The notes: a model not told the origin generated them from the letters alone. A stretch of DNA of 64,000 bases from Paenarthrobacter ureafaciens (GCF_004028095.1 NZ_SBHM01000006.1:124001-188000), one strand, 5' to 3'. Numbered from the stretch's first letter, positions 1 through 9,106 are shown. A program made the numbers and translations.

Positions 1-894
1 CTGCGCGGGCGGGCATTCCGGGCATCTTTCGGCAAGCCGAGCCGCCAAGGATTCCGCTTCCCCGGGGTTTCCGAAGTGATGCACCGCCAACCTGGCCTGA
101 CCGGTCGGCCGCGTGGCAATATCCGCGGCCACGATTTCCTCGAGCCGGGCTACAGCCCGGACCGCGGACCGCACCTTTTCCAGCGGAACGATCCTGCCGT
201 CGTCGACCGCCAGGATCGGTTTGATGGAGAAGACCGTCCCCAGCAGCGACGCCGCGGCCCCAATGCGGCCGCCACGCCGCAGTTGTTCGAGGCTGGGAAC
301 GTAGAAATAGACCCGTGTGCGCTCCAGGCGCCGTTCAGCGAACGCGCGCACCTCCCCGGCCGCCTGACCGGCAGCGGCAGCAACAACGGCACTTTGCACT
401 CCCATGCCCTGTGCCATGCCGACGGTCCGGGAGTCCAGCACCTCGACGGGGATGTCCACCCGTTCGGCCGCAAGCCGGGCGGCGTCAACAGTGCCGGAGA
501 GTTCGGCGGAGATGTGTACAGACACGACGGCTTCAAAGCCGCGTCGCTTGGCGGCCGCATAGGCTTGCTCAAACTGGCCGGGCGAAGGCCGGGATGTTTT
601 CACCGGGGATCCGGAGGCGAGGGCGACCGCGAGGGTCTGCATGATGTCGTCCTCTCCCTCACCGTAGATCTCCTCCCCCACCATCACCGGCATGGGGACC
701 ACGGCGAGGCGGCCATCGGCGGCAAACGCGGAAACCCAGTCGGCCGGCAGTGCCGCCGCGGAATCAGTCACCACTGCTGTGCGCACGACGGCGTCACCCG
801 GGTCCTGCGCGACCGGCACAGGCACAGTGGGCAGCCGCAAGCGGGAGAGGCGCTCCTTCAGCCACATCCAGGCGGGCGGTTCTCGATCCGGCAC
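1..894 (-). CDS. degV: DegV family fatty-acid-binding protein (3' end cut by the window)
   Basis: DegV proteins bind a fatty acid in a two-domain fold and, in some bacteria, hand it to fatty acid kinase. The 298 visible codons run without a stop to the window edge. They show the N-terminal VVTDSAA strand, a polar TSRPSPGQF loop, ISAELSGT, the DSRTVGMAQG segment and the FSIKPIL segment, all in the family's order. The start is a GTG at 894, a few bases after an AGGAGG ribosome-binding site; no ATG with a comparable site lies nearby. The full family length is about 280-330 residues, so only a short tail should be missing. It lies 77 bases downstream of leuS on the same strand, the usual actinobacterial order leuS-degV-comEA. 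The lipid ligand cannot be read from sequence. Confidence 0.9.
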   Translation of the reverse strand, partial: MPDREPPAWMWLKERLSRLRLPTVPVPVAQDPGDAVVRTAVVTDSAAALPADWVSAFAADGRLAVVPMPVMVGEEIYGEGEDDIMQTLAVALASGSPVKTSRPSPGQFEQAYAAAKRRGFEAVVSVHISAELSGTVDAARLAAERVDIPVEVLDSRTVGMAQGMGVQSAVVAAAAGQAAGEVRAFAERRLERTRVYFYVPSLEQLRRGGRIGAAASLLGTVFSIKPILAVDDGRIVPLEKVRSAVRAVARLEEIVAADIATRPTGQARLAVHHFGNPGEAESLAARLAERCPECPPAQ

Positions 895-916
895 CCGGAC
901 CTCCTTTTAACGGTGC

Positions 917-947
917 GCGGCCGCCGGCAATCGGAGCCGGCGGCCGC
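917..947 (-). terminator. Perfect 12-bp hairpin between leuS and degV
   Basis: GCGGCCGCCGGC at 917-928 is an exact inverted copy of 936-947 with a 7-base loop. It follows the leuS stop codon by 24 bases and ends just before the degV ribosome-binding site. No U-run follows, so it may be a weak terminator or an mRNA 3'-end stabiliser rather than a full stop. Confidence 0.5.
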
Positions 948-971
948 AATGTCCAAAAACCTGAACGATTG

Positions 972-3500
972 TCAGGCCGGAACGATGTTCACCAGTTTAG
1001 GCGCCCTGACGATGACCGTGCGGATGCCACGGCCGTCCATTGCACGCTGGACGTTTTCAGAAGCCAAGGCCAACTCCCGGAGTTCATCCTCGGAGATGTC
1101 CGGGGAAACTTCGAGGCGGTCGCGTACCTTGCCCTGGACCTGCACCACGGCAGTCACGGTTTCCTGGACGAGGAGCGCATCGTCATGCTTGGGCCATCCG
1201 GCGTTGGCCACCGAAGCGGCGTGCCCGAGGGCGCTCCACAGGTCCTCAGCCGTGTACGGGGCAAAGAGGCTCAGGATCACTGCCACCGCTTCCACGGCTT
1301 CGCGGACAGCCGGGTCGGCTCCGCCTGCGCCGGAGTCGATGGTCTTCCGCGTGGCGTTGACCAACTCCATGAGGCGGGCCACCACAACGTTGAATTTGTT
1401 GTTGTCCAGCAGCTCGGCAGCGTCAGCGATGGTCTTGTGCGTGACGGTGCGCAGGGCCCGGTCACCGGTGGCGGGATCCGTTCCGGGCTCGCTGGTGACG
1501 TCCTGGCCAAGGCGCCAGGCGCGTGCCAGGAACTTGCCCGAGCCGGACGGTGAAACGTCAGCCCAGTCGACGTCGTCTTCCGGTGGGGAGGCGAACACCA
1601 TGGTGAGCCGGACGGCGTCCACGCCGAACTTGTCCAGCTGTTCGCCCAGGTCCACGCCATTGCCGAGGGACTTGCTCATGGCTTTGCCGCCGTTGAGCAC
1701 CTGGCCCTGGTTCAGCAAGGCGCTGAATGGCTCGTTGGTTTCGATCAGGCCCATGTCCTTGATGACCTTGGTGAAGAAGCGGGCGTAGAGCAGGTGCAGG
1801 ATCGCGTGCTCCACGCCGCCCACATACTGACCGACGGGCATCCAGTCGTTGATCTTTGCGGGATCGAACGGACCTTCGGTGTAATCCGGAGAAACGAAAC
1901 GCAGGAAGTACCACGAGGAATCGACGAACGTGTCCATGGTGTCCGTATCCCGCTGGGCTGCGCGGCCGCAGTTGGGGCATTCGACGTTGACCCATTCGAC
2001 GGCGGCGGCCAAGGGCGAGGTGCCCTTCGGCGCCAGTGCCTCGCCGCGGAGATCCGAAGGCAGGGTGACGGGAAGCTGATCGTCCGGAACGGGCACCTCG
2101 CCGCACTCACCGCAATGGATGATCGGGATGGGCGTGCCCCAGAAACGCTGGCGGCTCAACAGCCAGTCACGCAGGCGGAAGTTGACGAATTTCTCGCCGG
2201 TACCCAGTTTTTCCAGGACCTCGATGGCCGCGGGAATTGCTTCGGCCTTGCTGAGGCCGTCAAGGTCGCCGGAGTTCTTCAGCGTCCCCTCGCCGGCCGT
2301 CGCGATGCCGGTTTCGGCAGGATCGTCCTCGCCGGTGTCCAGGACTGCGCGCACCGGCAGGTTGAAGGCCTTGGCGAAGTCGAGGTCGCGCTGGTCGTGG
2401 GCAGGGACGGCCATGATGGCACCGGTGCCGTAATCCGCCAGGACGTAGTCGGCGGCCCACACGGGAAGCTTTTCGCCGTTCAGCGGGTTGATCGCGTAAC
2501 GGCCCGTGAACACGCCGGTCTTTTCGCGCTCGGTGGACTGGCGTTCGATTTCCGAGAGCGCCTTGACTTTCTCGCGGTAAGCCATGAGTTCGTCGTGCTG
2601 CTCAGGGGTGACCAGGTCCAGGGCGAGGTGGGCGTCTGCAGCCACAACGAAGAACGTTGCCCCGTACAGGGTGTCCGGGCGGGTAGTGAAGACCGTGACT
2701 TCGCGTTCCGGGCGGCTGTCCGCAGCCTCAATGACGAAGCGGACGTGTGCGCCTTCGGAACGTCCGATCCAGTTGCGCTGCATCGCCAGGACGCGCTCGG
2801 GCCAGTGGCCTTGGAGCTGGTCCATGTCCTCGAGCAGGCGGTCCGCGTAGTCGGTGATCTTGAAGTACCACTGGTTCAGCGACTTCTTGGTCACGGCGGT
2901 ACCGCAGCGCTCACAGGCTCCGTTGACAACCTGTTCGTTCGCCAGGACGGTCAGGTCCTTCGGGCACCAGTTGACCGGCGAGTCCTTGCGGTAGGCCAGT
3001 CCACGCTCGTAGAAACGCTTGAACAGCCATTGCGTCCAGCGGTAGTACTCAGGATCGGAGGTGTGCAGGCGACGCGACCAGTCCGCGGAGATGGCGTACC
3101 TCTTGAAGGACGCGGCCTGGGTGTCGATGTTGGCGTAGGTCCACTCGCTGGGGTGGGCGTTCCGCTTGATGGCGGCGTTTTCCGCCGGCAGCCCGAAGGA
3201 GTCCCAGCCGATGGGGTGCAGGACGTCGAAGCCCTTTTGACGCAGGTAGCGGGCAACAACATCGCCCATCGCAAACGCCTCCGCATGCCCCATATGAAGG
3301 TCTCCGGAAGGGTACGGGAACATGTCCAGCACATAGCGGCGTTCCCGTGAGCCGTCATCGGCCGGAGTGAACACCTTGAGGTCTTCCCAGACCTGCGGCC
3401 ACTTGGCTTCCATCGCAGCGAAGCTGTAGACGCCTTCTTCAGGCGCCGCGGCTGCGGCTGACTGTGCTGTTCCGGTCTCTGTCTCCGGCTGAACGCTCAC
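972..3500 (-). CDS. leuS: Leucyl-tRNA synthetase
   Basis: Class I aminoacyl-tRNA synthetase that charges tRNA-Leu; cytoplasmic. About 842 residues, normal for bacteria. The HIGH-type signature HMGH is at residues 69-72, after the FPYPSGDL strand. The editing domain is visible in [12 protein letters not shown] and in the [17 protein letters not shown] segment. The KMSKS loop reads KAMSKS, followed by LGNGVDLGE. The frame is open 27 codons further upstream, but GTG at 3500 follows a purine-rich AGAAGAGGG and gives the usual N-terminus; the longer start would run into the upstream leader. The gene is probably controlled by the attenuator at 3582-3661. It sits downstream of the glpK terminator and upstream of degV. 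Confidence 0.97.
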   Translation of the reverse strand: MSVQPETETGTAQSAAAAAPEEGVYSFAAMEAKWPQVWEDLKVFTPADDGSRERRYVLDMFPYPSGDLHMGHAEAFAMGDVVARYLRQKGFDVLHPIGWDSFGLPAENAAIKRNAHPSEWTYANIDTQAASFKRYAISADWSRRLHTSDPEYYRWTQWLFKRFYERGLAYRKDSPVNWCPKDLTVLANEQVVNGACERCGTAVTKKSLNQWYFKITDYADRLLEDMDQLQGHWPERVLAMQRNWIGRSEGAHVRFVIEAADSRPEREVTVFTTRPDTLYGATFFVVAADAHLALDLVTPEQHDELMAYREKVKALSEIERQSTEREKTGVFTGRYAINPLNGEKLPVWAADYVLADYGTGAIMAVPAHDQRDLDFAKAFNLPVRAVLDTGEDDPAETGIATAGEGTLKNSGDLDGLSKAEAIPAAIEVLEKLGTGEKFVNFRLRDWLLSRQRFWGTPIPIIHCGECGEVPVPDDQLPVTLPSDLRGEALAPKGTSPLAAAVEWVNVECPNCGRAAQRDTDTMDTFVDSSWYFLRFVSPDYTEGPFDPAKINDWMPVGQYVGGVEHAILHLLYARFFTKVIKDMGLIETNEPFSALLNQGQVLNGGKAMSKSLGNGVDLGEQLDKFGVDAVRLTMVFASPPEDDVDWADVSPSGSGKFLARAWRLGQDVTSEPGTDPATGDRALRTVTHKTIADAAELLDNNKFNVVVARLMELVNATRKTIDSGAGGADPAVREAVEAVAVILSLFAPYTAEDLWSALGHAASVANAGWPKHDDALLVQETVTAVVQVQGKVRDRLEVSPDISEDELRELALASENVQRAMDGRGIRTVIVRAPKLVNIVPA

Positions 3501-3581
3501 TGCTGCCCTCTTCTGTTCTTGATGGCGGAATAGTCCCCTGCTGCTGTTACTCGCACCGTGACCAAAATGCCCCGGACACAC

Positions 3582-3606
3582 AAAAGCCCCTCAGCAAAGG
3601 AGGGGC
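3582..3606 (-). terminator. Intrinsic terminator in the leuS leader
   Basis: Minus-strand GCCCCTC (3606-3600) pairs with GAGGGGC (3592-3586) over 7 bp around a 7-base loop, followed by TTTTG. It lies 81 bases before the leuS start, so it stops leuS transcription prematurely rather than ending an upstream gene; glpK has its own hairpin at 3718-3772. Confidence 0.7.
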
Positions 3607-3634
3607 GGCCGCTCGGCTGGTAACTGCCGGGCGG

Positions 3635-3661
3635 CTAACTAAGCAGAAGGTTCGCACGCAT
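3635..3661 (-). CDS. leuS leader peptide MRANLLLS
   Basis: An 8-codon ORF, ATG CGT GCG AAC CTT CTG CTT AGT TAG, with three consecutive leucine codons just before its stop. An AAGG element lies 7 bases upstream of the ATG at 3661. An in-frame upstream ATG at 3667 would add Met-Cys. It is too short for routine gene callers. The run of Leu codons directly upstream of leuS, followed by a hairpin and a terminator, is what identifies it; the peptide itself probably has no function beyond sensing charged tRNA-Leu. Confidence 0.65.
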   Translation of the reverse strand: MRANLLLS

Positions 3662-3673
3662 ACACATACCTTA

Positions 3674-3701
3674 CCGCACCAAGCCACTGCGGTTGGTGCG
3701 G
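3674..3701. repeat. 9-bp perfect inverted repeat upstream of the leuS leader peptide
   Basis: CCGCACCAA at 3674-3682 is inverted exactly at 3693-3701 (TTGGTGCGG) with a 10-base spacer. It abuts the AAGG ribosome-binding element of the leader peptide. It may be an RNA hairpin at the 5' end of the leader or a DNA operator. I could not place a convincing -35/-10 pair here; a weak TAAGGT at 3668-3673 could be a -10 giving a leaderless leader peptide. Confidence 0.4.
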
Positions 3702-3717
3702 CGACGGCGGGCTCGCA

Positions 3718-3772
3718 GGAAAGGGGCCGGTGACTGCCGCCATGGTGTGGCGGTAGTTGCCGGCCCCTTTCC
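3718..3772 (-). terminator. Long terminator hairpin after glpK
   Basis: A 13-bp perfect outer stem (GGAAAGGGGCCGG with its complement at 3760-3772) encloses a second 9-bp stem. It begins 8 bases after the glpK stop codon. It is nearly symmetrical and lacks a long U-run, but its length and position make it the likely end of the glpDFK transcript. Confidence 0.65.
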
Positions 3773-3779
3773 GTACTAC

Positions 3780-5294
3780 TTACTTAACGTCCTCGTCGAC
3801 CCAATCCATGGACTTGGTGACTGCCTTCTTCCACAGCCGCAACTGCCTCTCCTGCTCAGCCTTGTCCATCTGCGGTTCCCAGCGCTTGTCCTCGCCCCAG
3901 TTGGCACTGAGCTCGCCGAGGTCGTTCCAGAAACCGACTGCCAGGCCGGCGGCGTAGGCAGCACCCAGGGCCGTAGTCTCGATGACCTTCGGCCGTACCA
4001 CGGGGACACCGAGGATATCCGCCTGGAACTGCATCAGGGCATCGTTGGCGACCATGCCGCCGTCGACCTTCAGCTCGGTGAGCGGTACGCCCGAGTCTGC
4101 GTTGACGGCGTCCAGCACCTCGCGGGTCTGGAAAGCCGTGGCCTCCAGCGCGGCCCGGGCGATGTGGCCCTTGTTGGCGTAGCGGGTCAGGCCCACGATG
4201 GCACCCCGGGCATCAGCACGCCAGTACGGCGCGAAGAGGCCCGAGAACGCAGGAACAATGTAGACGCCGCCGTTGTCCTCCACAGCGGCGGCCAGTTCCT
4301 CGACCTGCGGTGCGGAACTGATCATGCCGAGGTTGTCGCGCAGCCACTGGATCAGCGAACCGGTCACTGCAATGGAACCTTCCAGCGCATAGTGCGGCTT
4401 CTGGTCGCCAAGCTTGTAACCGAGCGTGGTGAGCAGCCCGTTCTTGGAGTGGACGATTTCCTCACCTGTGTTGAAGATGAGGAAGCAACCGGTGCCGTAG
4501 GTATTCTTCGCCTCGCCGGCCTGGAACGCCGCCTGGCCGAAGGTGGCCGCCTGCTGGTCACCGAGGATGCCGGCCACGGGAGTTTCGCGAAGCAACTGCG
4601 ACGTGTGGACGTGGCCGTAGACCTCGGAGGAGGACTTGATGGCCGGCATCATGGATGCCGGAACGCCGAAGATATCCAGGATTTCCTGGTCCCATTGCAG
4701 CGTTTCGAGGTCCATGAAAAGCGTGCGTGAAGCGTTGGTGACGTCCGTGACGTGCACGCCGCCGTCGGTGCCGCCGGTCAGGTTCCACAGGACCCATGCG
4801 TCCGTGTTGCCGAACAGCAGATCGCCGGCCTCAGCACGTTCGCGGGCTCCGTCGACGTTGTCCAGGATCCATTTGATCTTGGTGCCGGAGAAGTACGTTG
4901 CCAGGGGCAGGCCGACTTTCTGTTTGAAGCGGTCTCCCCCGCCGTCCTTGGCGAGCTCGTCCACGATCGGCTGCGTGCGGGTGTCCTGCCAGACGATGGC
5001 GTTGTAGACGGGCTCACCAGTGTTCTTATCCCAGACGACCGCGGTTTCGCGCTGGTTGGTGATGCCCACGGCCGCGATGTCGTGTCGGGTCAGGTTCGCC
5101 TTGGACAGGGCCGAGCCAATGACCTCGCGGGTGTTGTTCCAGATTTCAGCCGCGTCATGCTCCACCCAGCCGGCCTGCGGGAAAATCTGCTCGTGTTCCA
5201 TCTGCCCGGACGACACGATGCTGCCGGAGTGGTCGAAGACGATGGCGCGGGTGCTGGTGGTGCCCTGGTCAATGGCGATGACGTATTGGTTCAT
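3780..5294 (-). CDS. glpK: Glycerol kinase
   Basis: Phosphorylates glycerol to sn-glycerol 3-phosphate with ATP; FGGY-family sugar kinase, cytoplasmic. 504 residues, the usual length. The N-terminal [13 protein letters not shown] phosphate-binding strand is at about residues 9-21. The [10 protein letters not shown] segment, [12 protein letters not shown], the [14 protein letters not shown] loop and the C-terminal [10 protein letters not shown] segment follow in order. The ATG at 5294 is preceded by AAGGA at 7 bases. It is the third gene of a glpD-glpF-glpK run: GlpF brings glycerol in, GlpK traps it, GlpD oxidises it. The operon probably answers to the divergent SorC-type regulator at 8110-9096. 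Confidence 0.97.
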   Translation of the reverse strand: MNQYVIAIDQGTTSTRAIVFDHSGSIVSSGQMEHEQIFPQAGWVEHDAAEIWNNTREVIGSALSKANLTRHDIAAVGITNQRETAVVWDKNTGEPVYNAIVWQDTRTQPIVDELAKDGGGDRFKQKVGLPLATYFSGTKIKWILDNVDGARERAEAGDLLFGNTDAWVLWNLTGGTDGGVHVTDVTNASRTLFMDLETLQWDQEILDIFGVPASMMPAIKSSSEVYGHVHTSQLLRETPVAGILGDQQAATFGQAAFQAGEAKNTYGTGCFLIFNTGEEIVHSKNGLLTTLGYKLGDQKPHYALEGSIAVTGSLIQWLRDNLGMISSAPQVEELAAAVEDNGGVYIVPAFSGLFAPYWRADARGAIVGLTRYANKGHIARAALEATAFQTREVLDAVNADSGVPLTELKVDGGMVANDALMQFQADILGVPVVRPKVIETTALGAAYAAGLAVGFWNDLGELSANWGEDKRWEPQMDKAEQERQLRLWKKAVTKSMDWVDEDVK

Positions 5295-5356
5295 GGTGAC
5301 GTCCTTGTCTTGGTTCTTGTTGGATAGGGAGTTCTAGCCTTGTGTGGAACGGATTG

Positions 5357-6109
5357 CTAGCCGGCGATCGCGGGCATGATGTCGGGGACCCAGAGCGCCA
5401 CGAGCCCTGCCAGCCCGCCACCAACCAGCGGCCCGACGACGGGAATCCACGAATACGCCCAGTCGCTGGTGCCCTTGCCCTTGATCGGAAGGATTGCGTG
5501 CGCGATGCGGGGTCCAAGGTCACGGGCCGGGTTGATGGCGTAGCCCGTGGGACCACCGAGTGATACACCGATACCGACGACCAAAAGCGCTACGGCCAAC
5601 GGCCCCAGGCCGGACGGGGTACCGCCGAAGGTCAGGATGACGAAGACGAGGACGAACGTGCCGATGATCTCAGTGATCAGGTTCCACGGGGTGGAGCGGA
5701 TAGCCGGCCCGGTGGAGAAGGTGCCCAGCTTGTTGGCAGCCAGCGGTTCGGCATCGAAGTGCTGCTTGTAAGCCAGCCAGCACACAACAGCGCCGAGGAA
5801 GGCGCCCAGCAGTTCGCCGCCGAAGTAGGTCAGCGTGGAACCGAAGGTCACAGCGACGTCGGGCGCGTATTCGCCCTTCCCATTGACCAGCAGGCCGAGG
5901 GTGACTGCGGGGTTCAGGTGCGCGCCGGACTTTGCAGCCACGAAGACGCCCGCGAAGACCGCAATACCCCAGCCCCACGTCACCATCAAGAATCCAGCGT
6001 TGTTGCCCTTGGTGCCTTTGAGTGCAACGTTGGCCACGACGCCGCAACCCAGAAGGGTCAGCATCATGGTTCCGAATACTTCGGAAAGGAAAACAATTCC
6101 AAGAGACAT
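5357..6109 (-). CDS. glpF: Glycerol uptake facilitator (MIP/aquaglyceroporin)
   Basis: Membrane channel that lets glycerol diffuse into the cell. 250 residues with six hydrophobic segments and two half-helices. Both NPA boxes are intact: HLNPAVTLG in the first half and INPARDLGPR in the second. The Asp after the second NPA box (NPARD) is the feature that separates glycerol channels from water-only aquaporins. The ATG at 6109 has an AGGAG 6 bases upstream. It lies 92 bases after glpD and 62 bases before glpK, same strand, so it is probably co-transcribed. Confidence 0.95.
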   Translation of the reverse strand: MSLGIVFLSEVFGTMMLTLLGCGVVANVALKGTKGNNAGFLMVTWGWGIAVFAGVFVAAKSGAHLNPAVTLGLLVNGKGEYAPDVAVTFGSTLTYFGGELLGAFLGAVVCWLAYKQHFDAEPLAANKLGTFSTGPAIRSTPWNLITEIIGTFVLVFVILTFGGTPSGLGPLAVALLVVGIGVSLGGPTGYAINPARDLGPRIAHAILPIKGKGTSDWAYSWIPVVGPLVGGGLAGLVALWVPDIMPAIAG

Positions 6110-6136
6110 CTTTGACTCCTCATTTTTCTGTTGTCA

Positions 6137-6186
6137 GCCTCCTCGCGGGTTGAAGAGGCTGTTGGAATGGCACCGTCGCCGGTGCC
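6137..6186 (-). other. Two small hairpins between glpD and glpF
   Basis: A 7-bp stem with a 4-base loop lies at 6169-6186 (GGCACCG and its complement), and a 5-bp stem GCCTC/GAGGC at 6137-6159. They sit in the 92-base gap after the glpD stop. They could modulate read-through or the relative stability of glpD and glpFK messages. No U-run follows, so full termination is unlikely. Confidence 0.3.
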
Positions 6187-6201
6187 GTTCCGATGGTGGG
6201 T

Positions 6202-7989
6202 TTAGTCCACCAAGCTGTGTACGTTGACCCTGTGGTAACGCTGCAGGACCTCCTGTGCATGGCGTACTTCGCTTTGCCGGGCCGCTTCATCCCATCCCAT
6301 GGGGCCGGCCAGTACCGCGGCGAGCTCATTGAGCAGCTCACCCGTGACCAGCCCCCGGAACGCCAGGGAAGTACGTCGGATGAGCACATCCACCAAGTGG
6401 CCAACCTGCTCGTTCTGTGCCATGAATTCGAGTTCGCGGACGCTCAGCTCCCGGGTTGAACGCAGCGAAGCGTCATTTCCGGCCTTGAGGTAGGCGATGA
6501 CGTCCTCGGCACGGGTGCCGTAGCGGGTCAGCAGGCCTTCCACCCGGCCGGCGTCGAGCCCGGGTCCCATGTGCTTCTTGATCCACTCCTGCTCGCCTTC
6601 GGCCGTCGCCGGATAGCCGGCGCCACCGCCGATGGGGAGCTTCGCCGTCGAGACTTTGCGTGCCAGTCCCAGTTCGCGGAGGACGTCGTTGGTCATGTGT
6701 TCGGCCAGCGCGCGGAAGGTAGTCCACTTGCCGCCAACCAGGCTGAGTACGACGGCGGCCTTGCCGCCTGGCGTGGCCACTGCGGCATCGCCGGTGCGGA
6801 CGCTCCGTTCGATCCTGTAGTCCCTGGACACGAAGCCGGGCTGCGTTTCATCGTGCCGCGGTAGTGGCCGCACCCCCGAGAAGCTGTAGACGATGTGGTC
6901 GCGGTTCACGGAAATGGTCGGGAACACATGCCCCACCAGGTCGAAGAAGTAGTCCACCTCGGCGTCGGTGCATACTGCGTCTTCGCCCATGTCCGCGTCA
7001 ACGTCGGTGGTGCCTACCAGGACGCGGTCGCCCATGGGGTAGATCAAGACAATGCGGCCGTCGGTGTGCTCAAAGAAGATTTCCCGGCCGTTGCAGGCTT
7101 CCAGGAGCTCAGGATGGTCCAGGACGATGTGGGATCCCTTGGTACCGCCCATGAAACGGCTGGCAGCACCCATGGCCTGGTTGGTGAGGTCCACCCAAGC
7201 GCCGGTCGTGTTGACGATGACGTCAGCCTGGAAATCGAACTCTTCGCCGGAGAGCTCATCCCGGAGCCTGGCGCCGTGTGGGCCCATGCCTGCAAGCGAG
7301 ACGTAGTTGCTGGCCCTCGCTGTTCCGCCCTGCTGTTTGCCGGAGGAAAGGCCGGCCTTTTCGCCGTCCTGCAGCACGTCAAGGGTAAGGCGCTCCGGAT
7401 TGTGGACCGATGCGTCAAAGTAGGTGGCCGAGTACTTGATGTCCTGGCGGAGCCGCGGCAGCTCAGCCAGCGCCTTGTCACGGCCGAGGAACTGGTGGCG
7501 CGGTACAGTGCCGCCGTCACGGGAGAAGAAGTCGTACATGGTCAAGCCGAGCTTGATGAGGAAAGCACCGCGCTCCTTCGGCTTGCCCTGCTTGTGGCTG
7601 AGGAAGCGGACAGGTGCAGCCAGGATTCCGGAGAACGTGCTGAAGATGGGGATGGTGGTCTGCAAAGGCTTGACGTAGTGCGGCGCGATGCGAAGCAACC
7701 GGTTCCGCTCCACGACAGATTCCTTGACCAGCCGGAACTCACCGTTCTCGAGGTAGCGGATGCCGCCATGGATCATGTGCGACGAGGCGCCGCTGGCGCC
7801 CTGGCAGTAGTCGCCACGCTCCACGAGGGCCACATCCACGCCTTGGAGTGCCAGATCACGGAAAGTCCCGACGCCGTTGATCCCACCACCGATGATGAGG
7901 ACCTGCGCTGACGGCCGTTCCTGCAAGGCCGCCGCAGATCCACGTCGCTGCGTTCCAGCTGACTGTCCGGAATTCCTGTTGTGTCCCAA
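6202..7989 (-). CDS. glpD: Glycerol-3-phosphate dehydrogenase, FAD-dependent (aerobic type)
   Basis: Oxidises sn-glycerol 3-phosphate to dihydroxyacetone phosphate and passes electrons to the quinone pool; membrane-associated flavoprotein. The FAD-binding Rossmann motif reads LIIGGGINGVG, followed by VERGDYCQGASGASS and HGGIRYLE. A DAO-type domain and the C-terminal GlpD domain follow. I chose the TTG at 7989 (595 residues): an AAGGGAG ribosome-binding site lies just upstream, and the longer reading would extend into the divergent promoter region without similarity to the family N-terminus. First gene of glpD-glpF-glpK, divergent from a SorC-type regulator. Confidence 0.95.
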   Translation of the reverse strand: MGHNRNSGQSAGTQRRGSAAALQERPSAQVLIIGGGINGVGTFRDLALQGVDVALVERGDYCQGASGASSHMIHGGIRYLENGEFRLVKESVVERNRLLRIAPHYVKPLQTTIPIFSTFSGILAAPVRFLSHKQGKPKERGAFLIKLGLTMYDFFSRDGGTVPRHQFLGRDKALAELPRLRQDIKYSATYFDASVHNPERLTLDVLQDGEKAGLSSGKQQGGTARASNYVSLAGMGPHGARLRDELSGEEFDFQADVIVNTTGAWVDLTNQAMGAASRFMGGTKGSHIVLDHPELLEACNGREIFFEHTDGRIVLIYPMGDRVLVGTTDVDADMGEDAVCTDAEVDYFFDLVGHVFPTISVNRDHIVYSFSGVRPLPRHDETQPGFVSRDYRIERSVRTGDAAVATPGGKAAVVLSLVGGKWTTFRALAEHMTNDVLRELGLARKVSTAKLPIGGGAGYPATAEGEQEWIKKHMGPGLDAGRVEGLLTRYGTRAEDVIAYLKAGNDASLRSTRELSVRELEFMAQNEQVGHLVDVLIRRTSLAFRGLVTGELLNELAAVLAGPMGWDEAARQSEVRHAQEVLQRYHRVNVHSLVD

Positions 7990-8109
7990 AACTGCTCCCT
8001 TGGGCTCGGCTTGTGCGCAACTTTTTGTCACGGCACCTGTCACCACTAATCTGGCGAAGGTGGAAAATGGAGTCAAGCTATTTGCACAAACGTGCAGCAA
8101 GGAAATGAG
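7990..8109. promoter_or_regulatory. Divergent glpD / sorC promoter and operator region
   Basis: Toward glpD, a TTGACT box (8071-8076) stands 17 bases from CAGATT (8048-8053). Toward the regulator, TTGTCA (8025-8030) stands 16 bases from TAATCT (8047-8052), so the two -10 boxes overlap. TTGTGC cores occur on opposite strands at 8011-8020 and 8081-8090, flanking both promoters. An exact inverted repeat TGCAC-N4-GTGCA lies at 8083-8096. These are good candidates for the SorC-type regulator's operators. The boxes are read by eye; the assignment is inference. Confidence 0.45.
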
Positions 8110-9096
8110 ATGGGACGATCACGTCACTCGGATGCGCTTCGGGCCGCACAAATGTATTACTTGCAGGACCTGACCATGGACGCCATTGCCCGGGAGCTGA
8201 GAACCTCGCGGTCCACGGTCTCAAGGCTGCTGTCATCGGCACGCGAAACCGGGCTGGTACAGGTGCAGATCCGCAGCCCGTTCGATACGGCGCCGGAGTT
8301 GGAAGGCCAGATCCGGGACCGGTTCGGCGTCGATGTCCATGTGGTTCCCGTGCTGGACACGCTGAACGAAGCCGAAACCCTTGACCGGGTGGCAATGCAG
8401 GCCGCCAGGACGATCGGGCCGTTGGTGGATTCGAACGCGATCATCGGGGTGGCATGGGGTGCCACCCTCAGCGCGGTCAGCCGGCACTTGACCCGGAAAG
8501 TCACCCACGACAGCATCGTGGTCCAGTTGAACGGTGCGGGCAACATGCAGACCACCGGCATCACCTACGCGAGCGACATCATGCGCCGTTTCGGCAATGC
8601 CTACGGGGCGCGGGTGGAACAGTTTCCGGTTCCTGCCTTCTTCGACCACGCCGCCACCAAGACGGCCATGTGGAATGAACGTAGCGTCCAACGCATCCTG
8701 GACCTGCAGGCGAGGATGAGCATTGCCATCTTCGGCGTGGGATCCGTGGATTCGGATTATCCCAGTCACGTGTATGCCGGCGGCTACCTCGACGAACAAG
8801 ACCTTGCTGAACTGGCTGCTGATGACGTCGTGGGCGACGTGGCCACTGTCTTCTTCCGGAGCGATGGCTCCTCGGACGGCATCACCCTGAACGAGCGGTC
8901 AACAGGTCCTACCCACGACCAGCTTCGCCAAGTGCGTCGCCGGATCTGCGTGGTGTCCGGAGCTTCCAAGATCAACGGCCTCCAAGGCGCATTGGCCGCG
9001 GGCCTGGCCACGGACCTGATCCTTGACGAAGCCTCGGCCCGCCGCCTGGTCAGCTTTACCGGCCAGCCAGCGGGTATTCCTGCCGGTAATGGGTAG
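8110..9096 (+). CDS. SorC/DeoR-type sugar-binding transcriptional regulator
   Basis: DNA-binding regulator of the SorC class (COG2390). 328 residues. The N-terminal helix-turn-helix covers about residues 20-45 (DLTMDAIARELRTSRSTVSR). The rest is the large sugar-phosphate-binding domain, seen in GVAWGATLSAVSRHL and FFRSDGSSDG. The ATG at 8110 has AAGGA 6 bases upstream, so I prefer it to the GTG at 8092. It is divergent from glpD and shares the promoter region, so it probably controls glpDFK in response to glycerol 3-phosphate or a related metabolite; that ligand is inferred from position only. Activator or repressor cannot be decided. Confidence 0.9.
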   Translation: MGRSRHSDALRAAQMYYLQDLTMDAIARELRTSRSTVSRLLSSARETGLVQVQIRSPFDTAPELEGQIRDRFGVDVHVVPVLDTLNEAETLDRVAMQAARTIGPLVDSNAIIGVAWGATLSAVSRHLTRKVTHDSIVVQLNGAGNMQTTGITYASDIMRRFGNAYGARVEQFPVPAFFDHAATKTAMWNERSVQRILDLQARMSIAIFGVGSVDSDYPSHVYAGGYLDEQDLAELAADDVVGDVATVFFRSDGSSDGITLNERSTGPTHDQLRQVRRRICVVSGASKINGLQGALAAGLATDLILDEASARRLVSFTGQPAGIPAGNG

Positions 9097-9106
9097 AGTC
9101 GTTGTC

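Larger units (their letters stand above)
3582..3661 (-). promoter_or_regulatory. Candidate leucine-dependent transcription attenuator of leuS
   Basis: Reading toward leuS, the leader holds a tiny ORF rich in Leu codons (3635-3661). Directly after its stop comes a hairpin at 3608-3635 (GCCGCCCGGC against GCCGAGCGGC, 9 of 10 pairs), then an intrinsic terminator at 3582-3606. The second arm of the first hairpin contains GAGCGGC, which is complementary at 6 of 7 positions to the terminator's 5' arm GCCCCTC and can form a small alternative hairpin. This is the layout of classical ribosome-mediated attenuation: a ribosome stalled at Leu codons would mask segment 1, favour 2:3 pairing and let transcription reach leuS. 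Attenuators of this kind have been predicted for leuS in some Streptomyces. The mutual exclusivity of the structures is inferred, not computed. Confidence 0.65.

Noticed and set aside
76..1788. A 570-codon plus-strand frame across degV and leuS
   Set aside because: Spans the opposite strand of two real genes and their gap; codon use and composition fit a shadow.
3501..3779. T-box riboswitch upstream of leuS
   Set aside because: No specifier loop, no T-box consensus and no antiterminator of that type; the Leu leader peptide explains the region better.
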